From: Accumulibacter sp.
Lineage (GTDB): Bacteria > Pseudomonadota > Gammaproteobacteria > Burkholderiales > Rhodocyclaceae
Direction: 5' to 3'
NCBI GenBank assembly: GCA_031257115.1
Contig: JAIRPF010000090.1
Coordinates: forward strand, 1-36,504
Length of the DNA stretch: 36,504 nt
Under the pieces are notes generated by a model. The model was not told where the DNA came from. It made no database searches and worked only from the letters and a program-made list of their open reading frames with translations. Made by a program: the position numbers and the translations under genes. Below are positions 15,744-22,515 of the stretch, in pieces (position 1 is the stretch's first letter; every line of letters starts with the position of its first letter).

Positions 15744-15744
15744 T
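15678..15744. repeat. 67-bp REP-like hairpin at the kdpE stop
   Basis: The arms AGGGGACAGAGACATTT (15678-15694) and AAATGTCTTTATCCCCT (15728-15744) pair at 15 of 17 positions. After a 1-2 base bulge the stem continues with GTTTTC (15696-15701) and GAAAAC (15720-15725), leaving an 18-base loop. The right arm touches the stop codon of the kdpE-like gene. The GGGGACAGAG start resembles REP-type elements that RAYT transposases mobilise, but I cannot confirm a copy elsewhere in this window. Confidence 0.7.
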
Positions 15745-16463
15745 CAAGCAAATCTCTTGAATAAATCCTCTTCCAGAAGGCGATAGCCGACGCCAGGTTC
15801 CGTGAAGATGTATTCCGGGTCGGCGGGTTTTTTCTCTATTTTTCGCCGGATATTCGCCATGTTGACGCGCAGAAGCTGATTGTTTCCAACGGCATGAGGT
15901 CCCCATATCTCCCTCAGGAGGTAATCGTGGGTGATGACCTTGCCGGCATGGCGGCTCAGGAGAACCATGATCCTGTACTCGTTTCTCGTGAGGCCGGCGT
16001 TGACGCCGGAGATGGATGCCTGGTGTTTGTCGTAGTCGATCGTCAGGTCGCCGGTTTGGTATTTGCCCGCGCGCGCGGCGTCCCCGGCGTTTCCCTGGGC
16101 GTGGCGAAGCGCCGTGCGAATGCGGGCCGACAGCTCCGACGGCCCGAAAGGTTTGGTGATGTAGTCGTCGGCCCCCGCATCCAATGCCGTCACCTTGTCT
16201 TTTTCGTGCATCCTGGCGGAAACGACCACGATGGGTATCCGCGACCATTCCCGGATCGACTTGATGATGGAAATCCCGTCGATGTCGGGAAGCCCCAGGT
16301 CCAGCAACACCAGATCGGGGCACCGGGAGACGACGGCGGCATACGCTTCCGCGCCGGTATGCGCGACGACGGCCTCGTAGCCCTGGGATTCCAGGATGGT
16401 CGTCATGAAACGGCAGATGCCGTTTTCATCATCTACGACCAGGATGCGGCATTTATGGGGCAT
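15744..16463 (-). CDS. kdpE: KdpE-like OmpR-family response regulator
   Basis: A 239-residue transcriptional regulator. The receiver domain (1-118) has VVDDE, phospho-acceptor Asp55 in VLLDLGLPD, and Lys in YITKPFG. The C-terminal winged helix (about 135-235) reads LTRNEYRIMVLLSRHAGKVITH, then LLRVNMANIRRKIE and PGVGYRL, the KdpE form of the OmpR fold. I chose the ATG at 16463, which overlaps the kinase stop by 11 bases. In canonical systems KdpE activates kdpFABC, the high-affinity potassium pump. No pump genes are present in this window, so the target here is open. Confidence 0.88.
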   Translation of the reverse strand: MPHKCRILVVDDENGICRFMTTILESQGYEAVVAHTGAEAYAAVVSRCPDLVLLDLGLPDIDGISIIKSIREWSRIPIVVVSARMHEKDKVTALDAGADDYITKPFGPSELSARIRTALRHAQGNAGDAARAGKYQTGDLTIDYDKHQASISGVNAGLTRNEYRIMVLLSRHAGKVITHDYLLREIWGPHAVGNNQLLRVNMANIRRKIEKKPADPEYIFTEPGVGYRLLEEDLFKRFA

Positions 16464-17541
16464 TCTGCGCCTCTTCATCCAGTGGCAGCGAAAAACGAAA
16501 GCGGACTCCACCGGTAGACAGGTTTTCCGCTGAAATTTCTCCGCCGTGCACCTTGATGATGGCGGCGCAAACCGACAGGCCGATCCTCATGCCGCGCCCG
16601 CCGTCGGACTTTCTTCCTTCCTTGCCCCACATGCCGTATCTGTCAAAAAGATGGGGCAAAAACTCCTCGTCGATCCATACGCCATCGTTCTCTATCGAAA
16701 AGACCGCTTTTTTCCCGCCTGTTTTTTCCAGTGTGACCGAAAGCGTGATTTCCGTCAGGCTTTTCCCGTGGATCGCCGCGTTTTCCAGAAGGTTTACCAA
16801 AACCTGTCCGATGAGGATGACATCCACGTGGATAAAGATCAATTCGTTTGGTATCGACACGCGCAACGGGATGGCGGGGTAATTCTTGCGGAATTTCTGG
16901 GCGGTAAACCCGATGAGTTCTTCCAGGGCTTCCTGCTGTTTGCTGATGACGGTTTCTCCCGCCATGCGCGTGACGGACAAAAGATTTTCCACCATCCGGA
17001 TGAGCCAGGAGGCGTCGTCCCTGATCTCTTCGAGCAAGGCGTGTTCCTGCTCGTTCGTCATTTCTTTTTCGTTTTCCAGAAGGACCGCGCTGGCGCCGAC
17101 GATGGAAGCCAGCGGCGTTCTCAGGTCATGGGAAATCGCGCGCAGCAGGTTCGAGCGCAACTTTTCCTTTTCGGCCTCGATCTGCAATTCTTCCTGTTGT
17201 TTGATCTGCGTCGTCAGCGCGCTGGTAATGAGCGATACCGCCAGCATCGTGCAGAACGTCAGGGGATAGCCGCTCAGCGTGAAGTCAAAGGCGAAATATG
17301 GATACGTAAAAACGAAGTTGACGCTGAACAGGGCGGCGAACGAGGTCAGCACGCCGTAAAAATAACCCTCGGTCAGCCTGGAGACGACCAGAACGGCCAG
17401 GATGAAAATCAGCGGCGCATGGGTATCCGACTTGCCGAAAAAACTCAAGACGCCGCACAGCAGGCACGCAACCACGATCGCGAGGGCGGCTATCAGCAGA
17501 TCCTTGGCGGACAGACGAAACGGACGTTTCTTGTTCCTCAT
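16453..17541 (-). CDS. Short KdpD-like sensor kinase
   Basis: A 362-residue membrane kinase with the DUF4118 four-helix sensor (about 14-110), HisKA with H-box AISHDLRTPLASIVG (His138) and an HATPase (N-box LLENAAIHG). Full KdpD is about 900 residues. This protein lacks the N-terminal KdpD (ATP-binding) and Usp domains and starts directly at the membrane part, so it is a short form. The G1 box reads ENDGVW instead of D-x-G-x-G, and the G2 region is GGRGMRIGLSVC. That resembles short KdpD-like kinases I recall from Firmicutes and other anaerobes. The ATG at 17541 has no clear ribosome-binding site. Its 3' end overlaps kdpE. Lacking the usual cytoplasmic sensory domains, it may sense something other than potassium. 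Confidence 0.85.
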   Translation of the reverse strand: MRNKKRPFRLSAKDLLIAALAIVVACLLCGVLSFFGKSDTHAPLIFILAVLVVSRLTEGYFYGVLTSFAALFSVNFVFTYPYFAFDFTLSGYPLTFCTMLAVSLITSALTTQIKQQEELQIEAEKEKLRSNLLRAISHDLRTPLASIVGASAVLLENEKEMTNEQEHALLEEIRDDASWLIRMVENLLSVTRMAGETVISKQQEALEELIGFTAQKFRKNYPAIPLRVSIPNELIFIHVDVILIGQVLVNLLENAAIHGKSLTEITLSVTLEKTGGKKAVFSIENDGVWIDEEFLPHLFDRYGMWGKEGRKSDGGRGMRIGLSVCAAIIKVHGGEISAENLSTGGVRFRFSLPLDEEAQNAP

Positions 17542-17658
17542 GATGATTTGTCATGGCCTGGGCGAGCCATCTTACATCAGGCCGTGTTGGCCTCCAAACG
17601 CCCGCCGCCGAAGCGGCCGCATGACGCCGCGATGAAACGGGAATCCGGCAAGCCGGCC

Positions 17659-17680
17659 GCGAGGGCAAAATCGCCCTCGC
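17659..17680. terminator. Hairpin after the PH-like gene
   Basis: A perfect 8-bp stem, GCGAGGGC and GCCCTCGC with a 6-base loop, lies 12 bases beyond the stop of the PH-like membrane gene (minus strand). There is no T-run after it, so it may attenuate or stabilise the mRNA more than terminate. The short kdpD-like gene starts about 118 bases further on. Confidence 0.4.
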
Positions 17681-17691
17681 CAATGCGGCGG

Positions 17692-18288
17692 TCAAGCGTG
17701 CCGAGGCGCCAAGGGTTGCAGCAGGACGCGCAGTGTACTCTCGGCCCCGGCGCTTATGTTGTAAAACACCACTCCCTTGGAAGTCTTGACTTTGTCCTCG
17801 CCTTCCGCGTCCTGCCCGTGCATGGCCAATGCCGTCAGTTTCTTCCCGGAAGCTCCCGAAATGGAAGAGCCGAGCAGGATATGGCAGGTTTCGGGGCCGG
17901 CCTGTACGACGCGCATGGCGTCGAGCGCCGACAGGGGCATGGTGATTGCCTTGTCCGTCTCCGTCGAGAGAGCAATCACTCTTTTGTCCGTGATGGCGTA
18001 CCTCATGCTGGAGAGATGTTTTCTGGTCGAGATCGGGCTCCAGATGACCAGCAGGGAAATGCCCAGGCAAAGGAATATGATGACGTTTTTCAATTCTATG
18101 TTCCGGGACAGGCAAAGCCACAAATAGCCTCCGGTAAGAAAAATTCCCACGGCCAAACCCACGGCCATGGACATGGACGTCGATTTCTTGTGCGCTTCGT
18201 CGAAAAGCCCGTAGGCTTGCGTCGAACTGTTCCACCGTATCGTTTCGCCCTTTTCGAGAATTTCCCGCAATTTGTCGCCGTCCGCCAT
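17692..18288 (-). CDS. PH-domain-like membrane protein, unknown function
   Basis: A 198-residue protein with a short cytoplasmic start (LREILEKGETIRW), two membrane segments (about 40-60 and 68-86) and a C-terminal domain beginning RYAITDKRVIALS. The W...G start plus the T-D-K-R-V-I strand is typical of bacterial PH-like domains (bPH/YdbT-like group). These have no settled biochemical role and are often linked to envelope stress or lipid binding. AGGAGGAAG just before the ATG is a strong ribosome-binding site. It lies 150 bases upstream of the short kdpD-like gene on the same strand, with a hairpin between, so partial co-transcription is possible. The family call is by eye. Confidence 0.72.
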   Translation of the reverse strand: MADGDKLREILEKGETIRWNSSTQAYGLFDEAHKKSTSMSMAVGLAVGIFLTGGYLWLCLSRNIELKNVIIFLCLGISLLVIWSPISTRKHLSSMRYAITDKRVIALSTETDKAITMPLSALDAMRVVQAGPETCHILLGSSISGASGKKLTALAMHGQDAEGEDKVKTSKGVVFYNISAGAESTLRVLLQPLAPRHA

Positions 18289-18369
18289 TTTCTTCCTCCT
18301 GATGTTTACCGGTCATTGGATTCAGCCAAACCGCCGCATGGAAACCGATTCGGCACAGGACGTATTATT

Positions 18370-18464
18370 CGTTCAAGGCGCGTTAAGAATCTATTTTCGA
18401 TCTCGCCAAAGCCATCAAGAAATCATAAAAAACAATCAAGAATTCTTAACATGCGGCTTGAACG
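18370..18464. mobile_element. 95-bp MITE-like inverted repeat
   Basis: The left end reads CGTTCAAG, gCGC, GTTAAGAAT (18370-18390). The right end, read on the minus strand, is CGTTCAAG, cCGCAT, GTTAAGAAT (18464-18442). The arms thus match at 20 of 21 positions apart from a 2-base insertion. They enclose about 51 AT-rich bases with no coding capacity. The size and terminal inverted repeats fit a miniature inverted-repeat element, or a long regulatory hairpin. No clear target-site duplication is visible. It lies about 80 bases upstream of the PH-like gene start and may hold its promoter. Confidence 0.6.
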
Positions 18465-18517
18465 CACGCGGAAATCCAGTTTGTTCCTGGCTAGGCGAAA
18501 GGCTGCTGTGAATATGC

Positions 18518-18572
18518 GGCGCTTCGCGCCGGAATGTACATTCTGGATTCCCGCTTTCGCGGGAATGACGGG
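18518..18572. repeat. Palindromic repeat, GGATTCCCGC family
   Basis: A copy of the dispersed TGGATTCCCGC-TTTC-GCGGGAATGACGG palindrome spans about 18543-18572. It is preceded by a small hairpin GGCGC-ttc-GCGCC. The same family appears at 24311-24340, 24365-24394 and 34840-34871, always between genes. Confidence 0.75.
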
Positions 18573-18660
18573 TTTTCCTGTTTATTCGTGTCTGGAAATC
18601 CGACTGCTTCACTCTTTCATCGTTTTTCCAACCGCGTTCGGAAATTCCACCGCCCAAATC

Positions 18661-18760
18661 CTTCCGTCACGCCTTCGGCGTGACACCTCCCTTGAGAGGG
18701 ATGCCCTGGCTTGGCGGCGCGTTCCGCGCCGCTCAATTGACGTTGATGTGGCGTCAGCGG
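18661..18760. repeat. Cluster of perfect short hairpins
   Basis: GTCACGCC-ttc-GGCGTGAC (18666-18684) is followed by CCCT-tgag-AGGG. Then come GCGGCGCG-ttc-CGCGCCGC (18714-18732) and TGACG/CGTCA. The first two form a unit (CGCCTTCGGCGTGAC then CTCCCT...AGGGA) that recurs in degraded form at about 35287-35322. The 18289-19029 spacer holds no gene I can support; it consists of these repeats plus CCACGG-family sequence from about 18893 on. Confidence 0.65.
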
Positions 18761-18892
18761 CTTGAACCCCAGCGGGCGCGGCAAGCGGTGAAAACTTCAA
18801 TCACGGCGATACCTTGGTTCCGGCGAAAAGCGAACCCGTGAAAAAATCCCCGTCATTCCTTTGCCCGCTGGAAACATGACGGGGCTTTTCTT

Positions 18893-19016
18893 TCGCCGTT
18901 CTCCGTGTCTCTTCGCGCCCTCCGTGGTCAAGGCTTTTCGTTCCTGTTCTTCGCTGTGTGCGTCGTGCTCGCCGTGGTCAATCGCTTTTTCCAGCTTTTC
19001 GTCGCGGCCGCCGTGC
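18893..19016. repeat. CCACGG-family intergenic sequence
   Basis: Repeated words CTCCGTG, CCTCCGTGGTC and CGCCGTGGTC with intervening CTTTTC runs mark several decayed tandem units of the family seen at 3066-3179 and 24.2-24.5 kb. There is no coding signal. It lies just downstream of the sulfhydrylase stop. Confidence 0.5.
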
Positions 19017-19029
19017 CTGGCCCGCCGTT

Positions 19030-20310
19030 TCAGGTCTTCGACAGGGCGCGGTCGATGTCCCAAAGGATGTCGTCAAGGGTTTCGAGGCCGATCGAGAGGC
19101 GGATCAGGTCGGGCGGCACGCCGGCGGCGATCTGCTGCTCCTCGCTCATCTGCCGGTGCGTCGTCGAGGCCGGATGAATGACCAGCGTTTTCGCGTCGCC
19201 GATGTTGGCGAGATGCGACAGGAACTCAACACTATCGATGAATTTCTGCCCGGCCGCCACGCCGCCCTTGATGCCGAAGGACAGCACCGCTCCGCCGCCG
19301 CGCGGGAGATATTTTTGCGCCAGCGCATGATATTTTCCCGACGGCAGCGCCGGGTAATTGACCCAGGCGACTTTCGGATGCGCTTCGAGGAAACGGGCGA
19401 TGGCGAGGGCGTTCGAGCAATGCCGCTCCATTCGCAGCGAGAGCGTTTCCACGCCCTGGAGAAGCAGGAAGGCGTTGAACGGCGAGAGCGTCGGCCCGAA
19501 AGTGCGCAGTATTTCCATTCGGCATTTCGCCGTGAAGCCGAAATCTCCAAACGTCTCGTAAAACCGGACGTCATGGTAGCCGACCGATGGCTCGGTCATG
19601 CAGGGAAAGTTTCCGTTATCCCAGGGGAATTTTCCGGATTCGACGACGATGCCGCCCATCGTCGTGCCGTGTCCGCCGATGAATTTGGTCGCCGAATGCA
19701 GAACGACCGCCGCGCCCCATTCGAAGGGGCGGCAGAGCCAGGGGGAGGCGAACGTGTTGTCGACGAAAAGAGGCAGTCCGGCGGCATTGGCGATGCTGGC
19801 GACGCGCTCGATGTCGAGCACGTTGAGCGACGGATTGCCCAGCGTTTCGGCATACAGGACTTTCGTTCTCGGCGTGATGGCACGGGCGAAATTTTCCGGG
19901 TCGTCGGAATCGACGAAATGCGTCCGGATGCCGAGTTTGCGGAAATTGACGTCGAGCTGCGAATAGGTGCCGCCGTAGAGCGTCCGCGCCGCGACGATTT
20001 CGTCGCCGGCTTCGAGGATGTTGAGCAACGCCGCCATCTGCGCCGCGAGTCCGCTCGCCGTGGCGACGGCGGCGCGTCCGCCCTCCAGCGCGGCGACGCG
20101 CTCTTCGAGCACCGCGACCGTCGGGTTGGAAAGACGCGAATAGACGTTGCCAAAAGTCTGGAGGTTGAACAGGCTGGCGGCGTGATCGGGCGAATCGAAG
20201 ACGTAAGAGGTCGTCTGGTAGATCGGCACGGCGCGGCTGCCCGTCGCGGCATCCGGAATCTGTCCGGCATGAAGGCTCAGGGTTTCGAATCCGTATTTGC
20301 GGTCGGCCAT
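19030..20310 (-). CDS. metY: O-acetylhomoserine sulfhydrylase
   Basis: PLP enzyme that makes homocysteine from O-acetylhomoserine and sulfide in the cytoplasm (direct sulfhydrylation in methionine synthesis). The 426 residues match the family length. Signatures are FETLSLHAGQIPDAATGSRA at the start, YSRLSNPTVAVLEERVAALE, FVDNTFASPWLCRPFEWGA and the PLP-lysine motif HSATKFIGGHG (Lys209). The C-terminus has LSHLANIGDAKTLVIHPAST, with the HPAST typical of this subgroup. The ATG at 20310 has GAGGAGAAGGAC upstream. It follows the CoA-binding protein gene by only 10 bases, so they form an operon. O-succinylhomoserine as substrate is less likely but cannot be excluded. Confidence 0.94.
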   Translation of the reverse strand: MADRKYGFETLSLHAGQIPDAATGSRAVPIYQTTSYVFDSPDHAASLFNLQTFGNVYSRLSNPTVAVLEERVAALEGGRAAVATASGLAAQMAALLNILEAGDEIVAARTLYGGTYSQLDVNFRKLGIRTHFVDSDDPENFARAITPRTKVLYAETLGNPSLNVLDIERVASIANAAGLPLFVDNTFASPWLCRPFEWGAAVVLHSATKFIGGHGTTMGGIVVESGKFPWDNGNFPCMTEPSVGYHDVRFYETFGDFGFTAKCRMEILRTFGPTLSPFNAFLLLQGVETLSLRMERHCSNALAIARFLEAHPKVAWVNYPALPSGKYHALAQKYLPRGGGAVLSFGIKGGVAAGQKFIDSVEFLSHLANIGDAKTLVIHPASTTHRQMSEEQQIAAGVPPDLIRLSIGLETLDDILWDIDRALSKT

Positions 20311-20320
20311 GTCCTTCTCC

Positions 20321-20785
20321 TCAGAGCGCGGTTTGCCGGCGCGATGAAATGACGCCGGTATTGACGCCCAGCCAGTTGAGACCTCCGAACAGGCGGGCAT
20401 ATTCGATCTTGACGCAACGATCCATGACGACGTCGAGTCCGGCGTCCTCGGCGATTTTCCTGGCCTCCTCGTTGACGACGCCGATTTGCAGCCAGAGCGT
20501 TTTCGCGCCGATGGCGATGGCATCGCGCGCGATCGGAACGCAATCCTTCGGTTTGCGGAAAACGTCGACGAGATCGACCGGAAAAGGAATCGAGACGAGA
20601 TCAGGATAGCTTTTTTCGCCCAGGATTTCCGGATACTTCGGATTGACCGGAACGATCCGGTAACCGTGCTCCTGCATGTACTTTGCCGCGAAATAGCTGG
20701 GCCTGTACCAGTCGCCCGAAAGCCCGACGATGGCCAGGGTATGCGCGCGGCGCAGCAAGCGCCGCAAGGTGAGGATGTCGCTCAT
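20321..20785 (-). CDS. CoA-binding domain protein (YccU-like)
   Basis: A 154-residue single-domain protein of the CoA-binding/YccU family with a Rossmann fold. It starts LRRLLRRAHTLAIVGLSGDWYRPSY, then YMQEHGYRIVPVNPKYPEILGEKSYPDL, and ends with VVMDRCVKIEYARLFGGLNWLGVN. These are the standard conserved blocks, including Asp-Arg-Cys. The precise role is unknown. It lies directly upstream of metY, a neighbour arrangement seen elsewhere, which hints at a link to sulfur or CoA metabolism. GAAGG precedes the ATG. A strong hairpin (20813-20848) separates it from the upstream crotonase gene. Confidence 0.9.
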   Translation of the reverse strand: MSDILTLRRLLRRAHTLAIVGLSGDWYRPSYFAAKYMQEHGYRIVPVNPKYPEILGEKSYPDLVSIPFPVDLVDVFRKPKDCVPIARDAIAIGAKTLWLQIGVVNEEARKIAEDAGLDVVMDRCVKIEYARLFGGLNWLGVNTGVISSRRQTAL

Positions 20786-20812
20786 GAGAAAACCTTCGCA
20801 GACAGGTGAAAC

Positions 20813-20848
20813 GCTTCTTTCCCGGTTCTTTCGCGCCGGGAAAGAAGC
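20813..20848 (-). terminator. Strong hairpin terminator after the crotonase gene
   Basis: GCTTCTTTCCCGG (20813-20825) and CCGGGAAAGAAGC (20836-20848) form a perfect 13-bp stem with a 10-base loop, starting 3 bases after the crotonase stop on the minus strand. Only a short GTTT follows, so U-tract support is modest. Its position makes it a likely end of the CoA-transferase/crotonase transcript. Confidence 0.65.
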
Positions 20849-20851
20849 AGA

Positions 20852-21664
20852 TCAGGAATTGCGCCAGACCGGGGTGCGTTTGTCGATGAAAGCGCAAATG
20901 CCTTCCTGCGCGTCGAGCGAACGCAAATTGTTCACCATCACGTTTTGCGCGTAGGCGTAGGCGGCGGCGAGCGGCAGTTCGGCCTGGCGGTAGAAGGCTC
21001 CCTTGCCGATGGCCAGCGTATGCCGCGACTTGGCGGCGATTTTCGCCGCCAGCGCGGCGACTGCGGCGTCGAGTTCCGCTTCGGGCACGATTTCGTTGAC
21101 CAGGCCGAAGCGCAGGGCGGTCGGCGCGTCGATGAGGTCGCCGGTCAAGAGCATCTGCATGGCATGTTTGTGGCTGACGTTGCGCGACAGCGCGACCATC
21201 GGCGTGGAACAGAAAAACCCGATATTGACGCCCGGCGTGGCGAAGCGGGTGGTATCCGCGGCGATGGCCAGGTCGCAGGTGGCGACGAGCTGCGCGCCGG
21301 CGGCCGTGGCGACGCCGTGCGCCCGCGCGATGACCGGTTGGGGCAGCGAGACGATGCGCTGCATCAGCTTTCCGCAGGTGTCGAAAAGTTTTCCCGCGTA
21401 GGCATGATCGAAACCGGTGGCGCGCATTTCCTTGAGGTCGTGCCCCGCGCAGAAAGCCGGTCCCGCGCCGGCGAGAACGACGACGGAGGCGCTCTCGTCC
21501 GCCGCGACGGCGTCGAATTCTTCCAGCAGCGCGTCGAGCATGGCCTGGGAGAGCGCGTTGCGCGCGCGGGGGCGGTTGAGCGTGAGGAAAACGATGCCGT
21601 TCTCCTGCCTTTTCAGGATGAAGGGTTCTTGCGTATCGGGCGTTTCTTGCGCGTTCGTCGTCAT
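20852..21664 (-). CDS. ECHDC3-like crotonase-family protein
   Basis: A 270-residue crotonase-superfamily protein, probably acting on a CoA thioester in the cytoplasm. The oxyanion-hole segments are present (ARNALSQAM, and AGAGPAFCAGHDLKEM at about 65-80). The two Glu residues that add water in classical enoyl-CoA hydratase are replaced: the block AAGAQLVATCDLA has Gln125, and FATPGVNIGFFCSTP has Gly145. Both segments match the ECHDC3 subfamily, which naturally lacks them. Calling it a plain hydratase would therefore be unsafe. AAAGGAGAT precedes the ATG at 21664. It lies 56 bases downstream of the CoA-transferase beta gene, same strand, and is the last gene before a strong hairpin. A crotonase next to a GctAB/IpdAB-like pair recalls the actinobacterial ipdAB-echA20 group, a loose parallel. 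Confidence 0.9.
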   Translation of the reverse strand: MTTNAQETPDTQEPFILKRQENGIVFLTLNRPRARNALSQAMLDALLEEFDAVAADESASVVVLAGAGPAFCAGHDLKEMRATGFDHAYAGKLFDTCGKLMQRIVSLPQPVIARAHGVATAAGAQLVATCDLAIAADTTRFATPGVNIGFFCSTPMVALSRNVSHKHAMQMLLTGDLIDAPTALRFGLVNEIVPEAELDAAVAALAAKIAAKSRHTLAIGKGAFYRQAELPLAAAYAYAQNVMVNNLRSLDAQEGICAFIDKRTPVWRNS

Positions 21665-21720
21665 GATGAATATCTCCTTTATGCTTTCGTCAAAATCGTT
21701 CCGGGCGGGCGTTCACTCAT

Positions 21721-22515
21721 TCACTTCTTGCGCAACATGCCCGTCCGGTCGACGGCGCGCAGGGCGGCAAGCTCCGCCTCGCCCGGTTCAGCCGCCTGGA
21801 CGGCGTCTTTCGAGATTTTCAGATCCCATCCCGTGCTGGCGCGGATTTCCTCGACGCTGGAAAAAGAAAACCATTCGGTCAATTCAAATTCCTTCGTTCG
21901 CGGATGCGGGCGCAGGATGCCGAGCGTGGTGACGATGGCCGAAGGGCCGCCGCCCGCGAAGCCGTGGCGCCGACGCGCGTCGCCGCCGTCAAGATAACCC
22001 GGCGAGGAAATATATTCAACCTTGTCGACGAAACGCTTTTTCTCGTGCGCCGCCATGATGACGAAACGCCGCGCGCCGCTGGCGATGTCGTTGGCCCCGC
22101 CCGCGCCGGTCAGCCGCGTCCCCGGCGGAGAATAATGCCCGCCGATTTCGCGCCCCCAGATTCCGGTCGTGTTGACGTTGCCGAACTTGTCGACCTGCGC
22201 GGCGCCGATCACGCCGACGTCGCAGCGCCCGGAGGCCACCAGAAAGCCGAGCGCGTCGATCGCGTTCGTGAAACTCACGGCATTGGAAGAAATGCGGTTG
22301 CACTCGATTCCCCAGGGCAGGCCGCCGACCGGCGTCGCGCCGAAAACGCCGCCTTCCGTGATCGAGCGGACATTGGGCGCGTGATGGGCCTGCGCGAAAT
22401 AACCCGCCAGCATGGAGAGGCCGACGCCGAAAATCGCCAGCTCACCGTCGCGTATTTCCCTGCCGGTCGCAATGGCCATCATTTCCTGCCGCGTATAGGA
22501 AAGATTTGTACTCAT
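21721..22515 (-). CDS. CoA-transferase beta subunit (GctB/IpdB-like)
   Basis: Second chain of a class I CoA-transferase-type heteromer, 264 residues. Motifs include GVGLSMLAGYFAQ near the start, SITEGGVFGATPVGG, and NVNTTGIWGREIGGHYSPPG. Glu54 lies where the CoA-carrying glutamate of glutaconate CoA-transferase beta sits, so real transferase activity is plausible; the related IpdAB hydrolases are the alternative. RLTGAGGANDIASGA is the typical glycine-rich loop. The ATG at 22515 overlaps the alpha stop in an ATGA junction, showing tight coupling. The substrate is unknown; the gene set suggests ring-derived or dicarboxylic acyl-CoAs. Confidence 0.87.
   Translation of the reverse strand: MSTNLSYTRQEMMAIATGREIRDGELAIFGVGLSMLAGYFAQAHHAPNVRSITEGGVFGATPVGGLPWGIECNRISSNAVSFTNAIDALGFLVASGRCDVGVIGAAQVDKFGNVNTTGIWGREIGGHYSPPGTRLTGAGGANDIASGARRFVIMAAHEKKRFVDKVEYISSPGYLDGGDARRRHGFAGGGPSAIVTTLGILRPHPRTKEFELTEWFSFSSVEEIRASTGWDLKISKDAVQAAEPGEAELAALRAVDRTGMLRKK

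Noticed and set aside
15294-15764. 156-codon plus-strand frame between the lipoprotein and kdpE
   Set aside because: It has no ribosome-binding site or motif, and its last third is palindromic repeat sequence running into the kdpE stop.
16546-18765. 739-codon plus-strand open frame opposite the kdpD-like and PH-like genes
   Set aside because: It spans two well-supported minus-strand genes and repeat sequence, and shows no recognisable domain.
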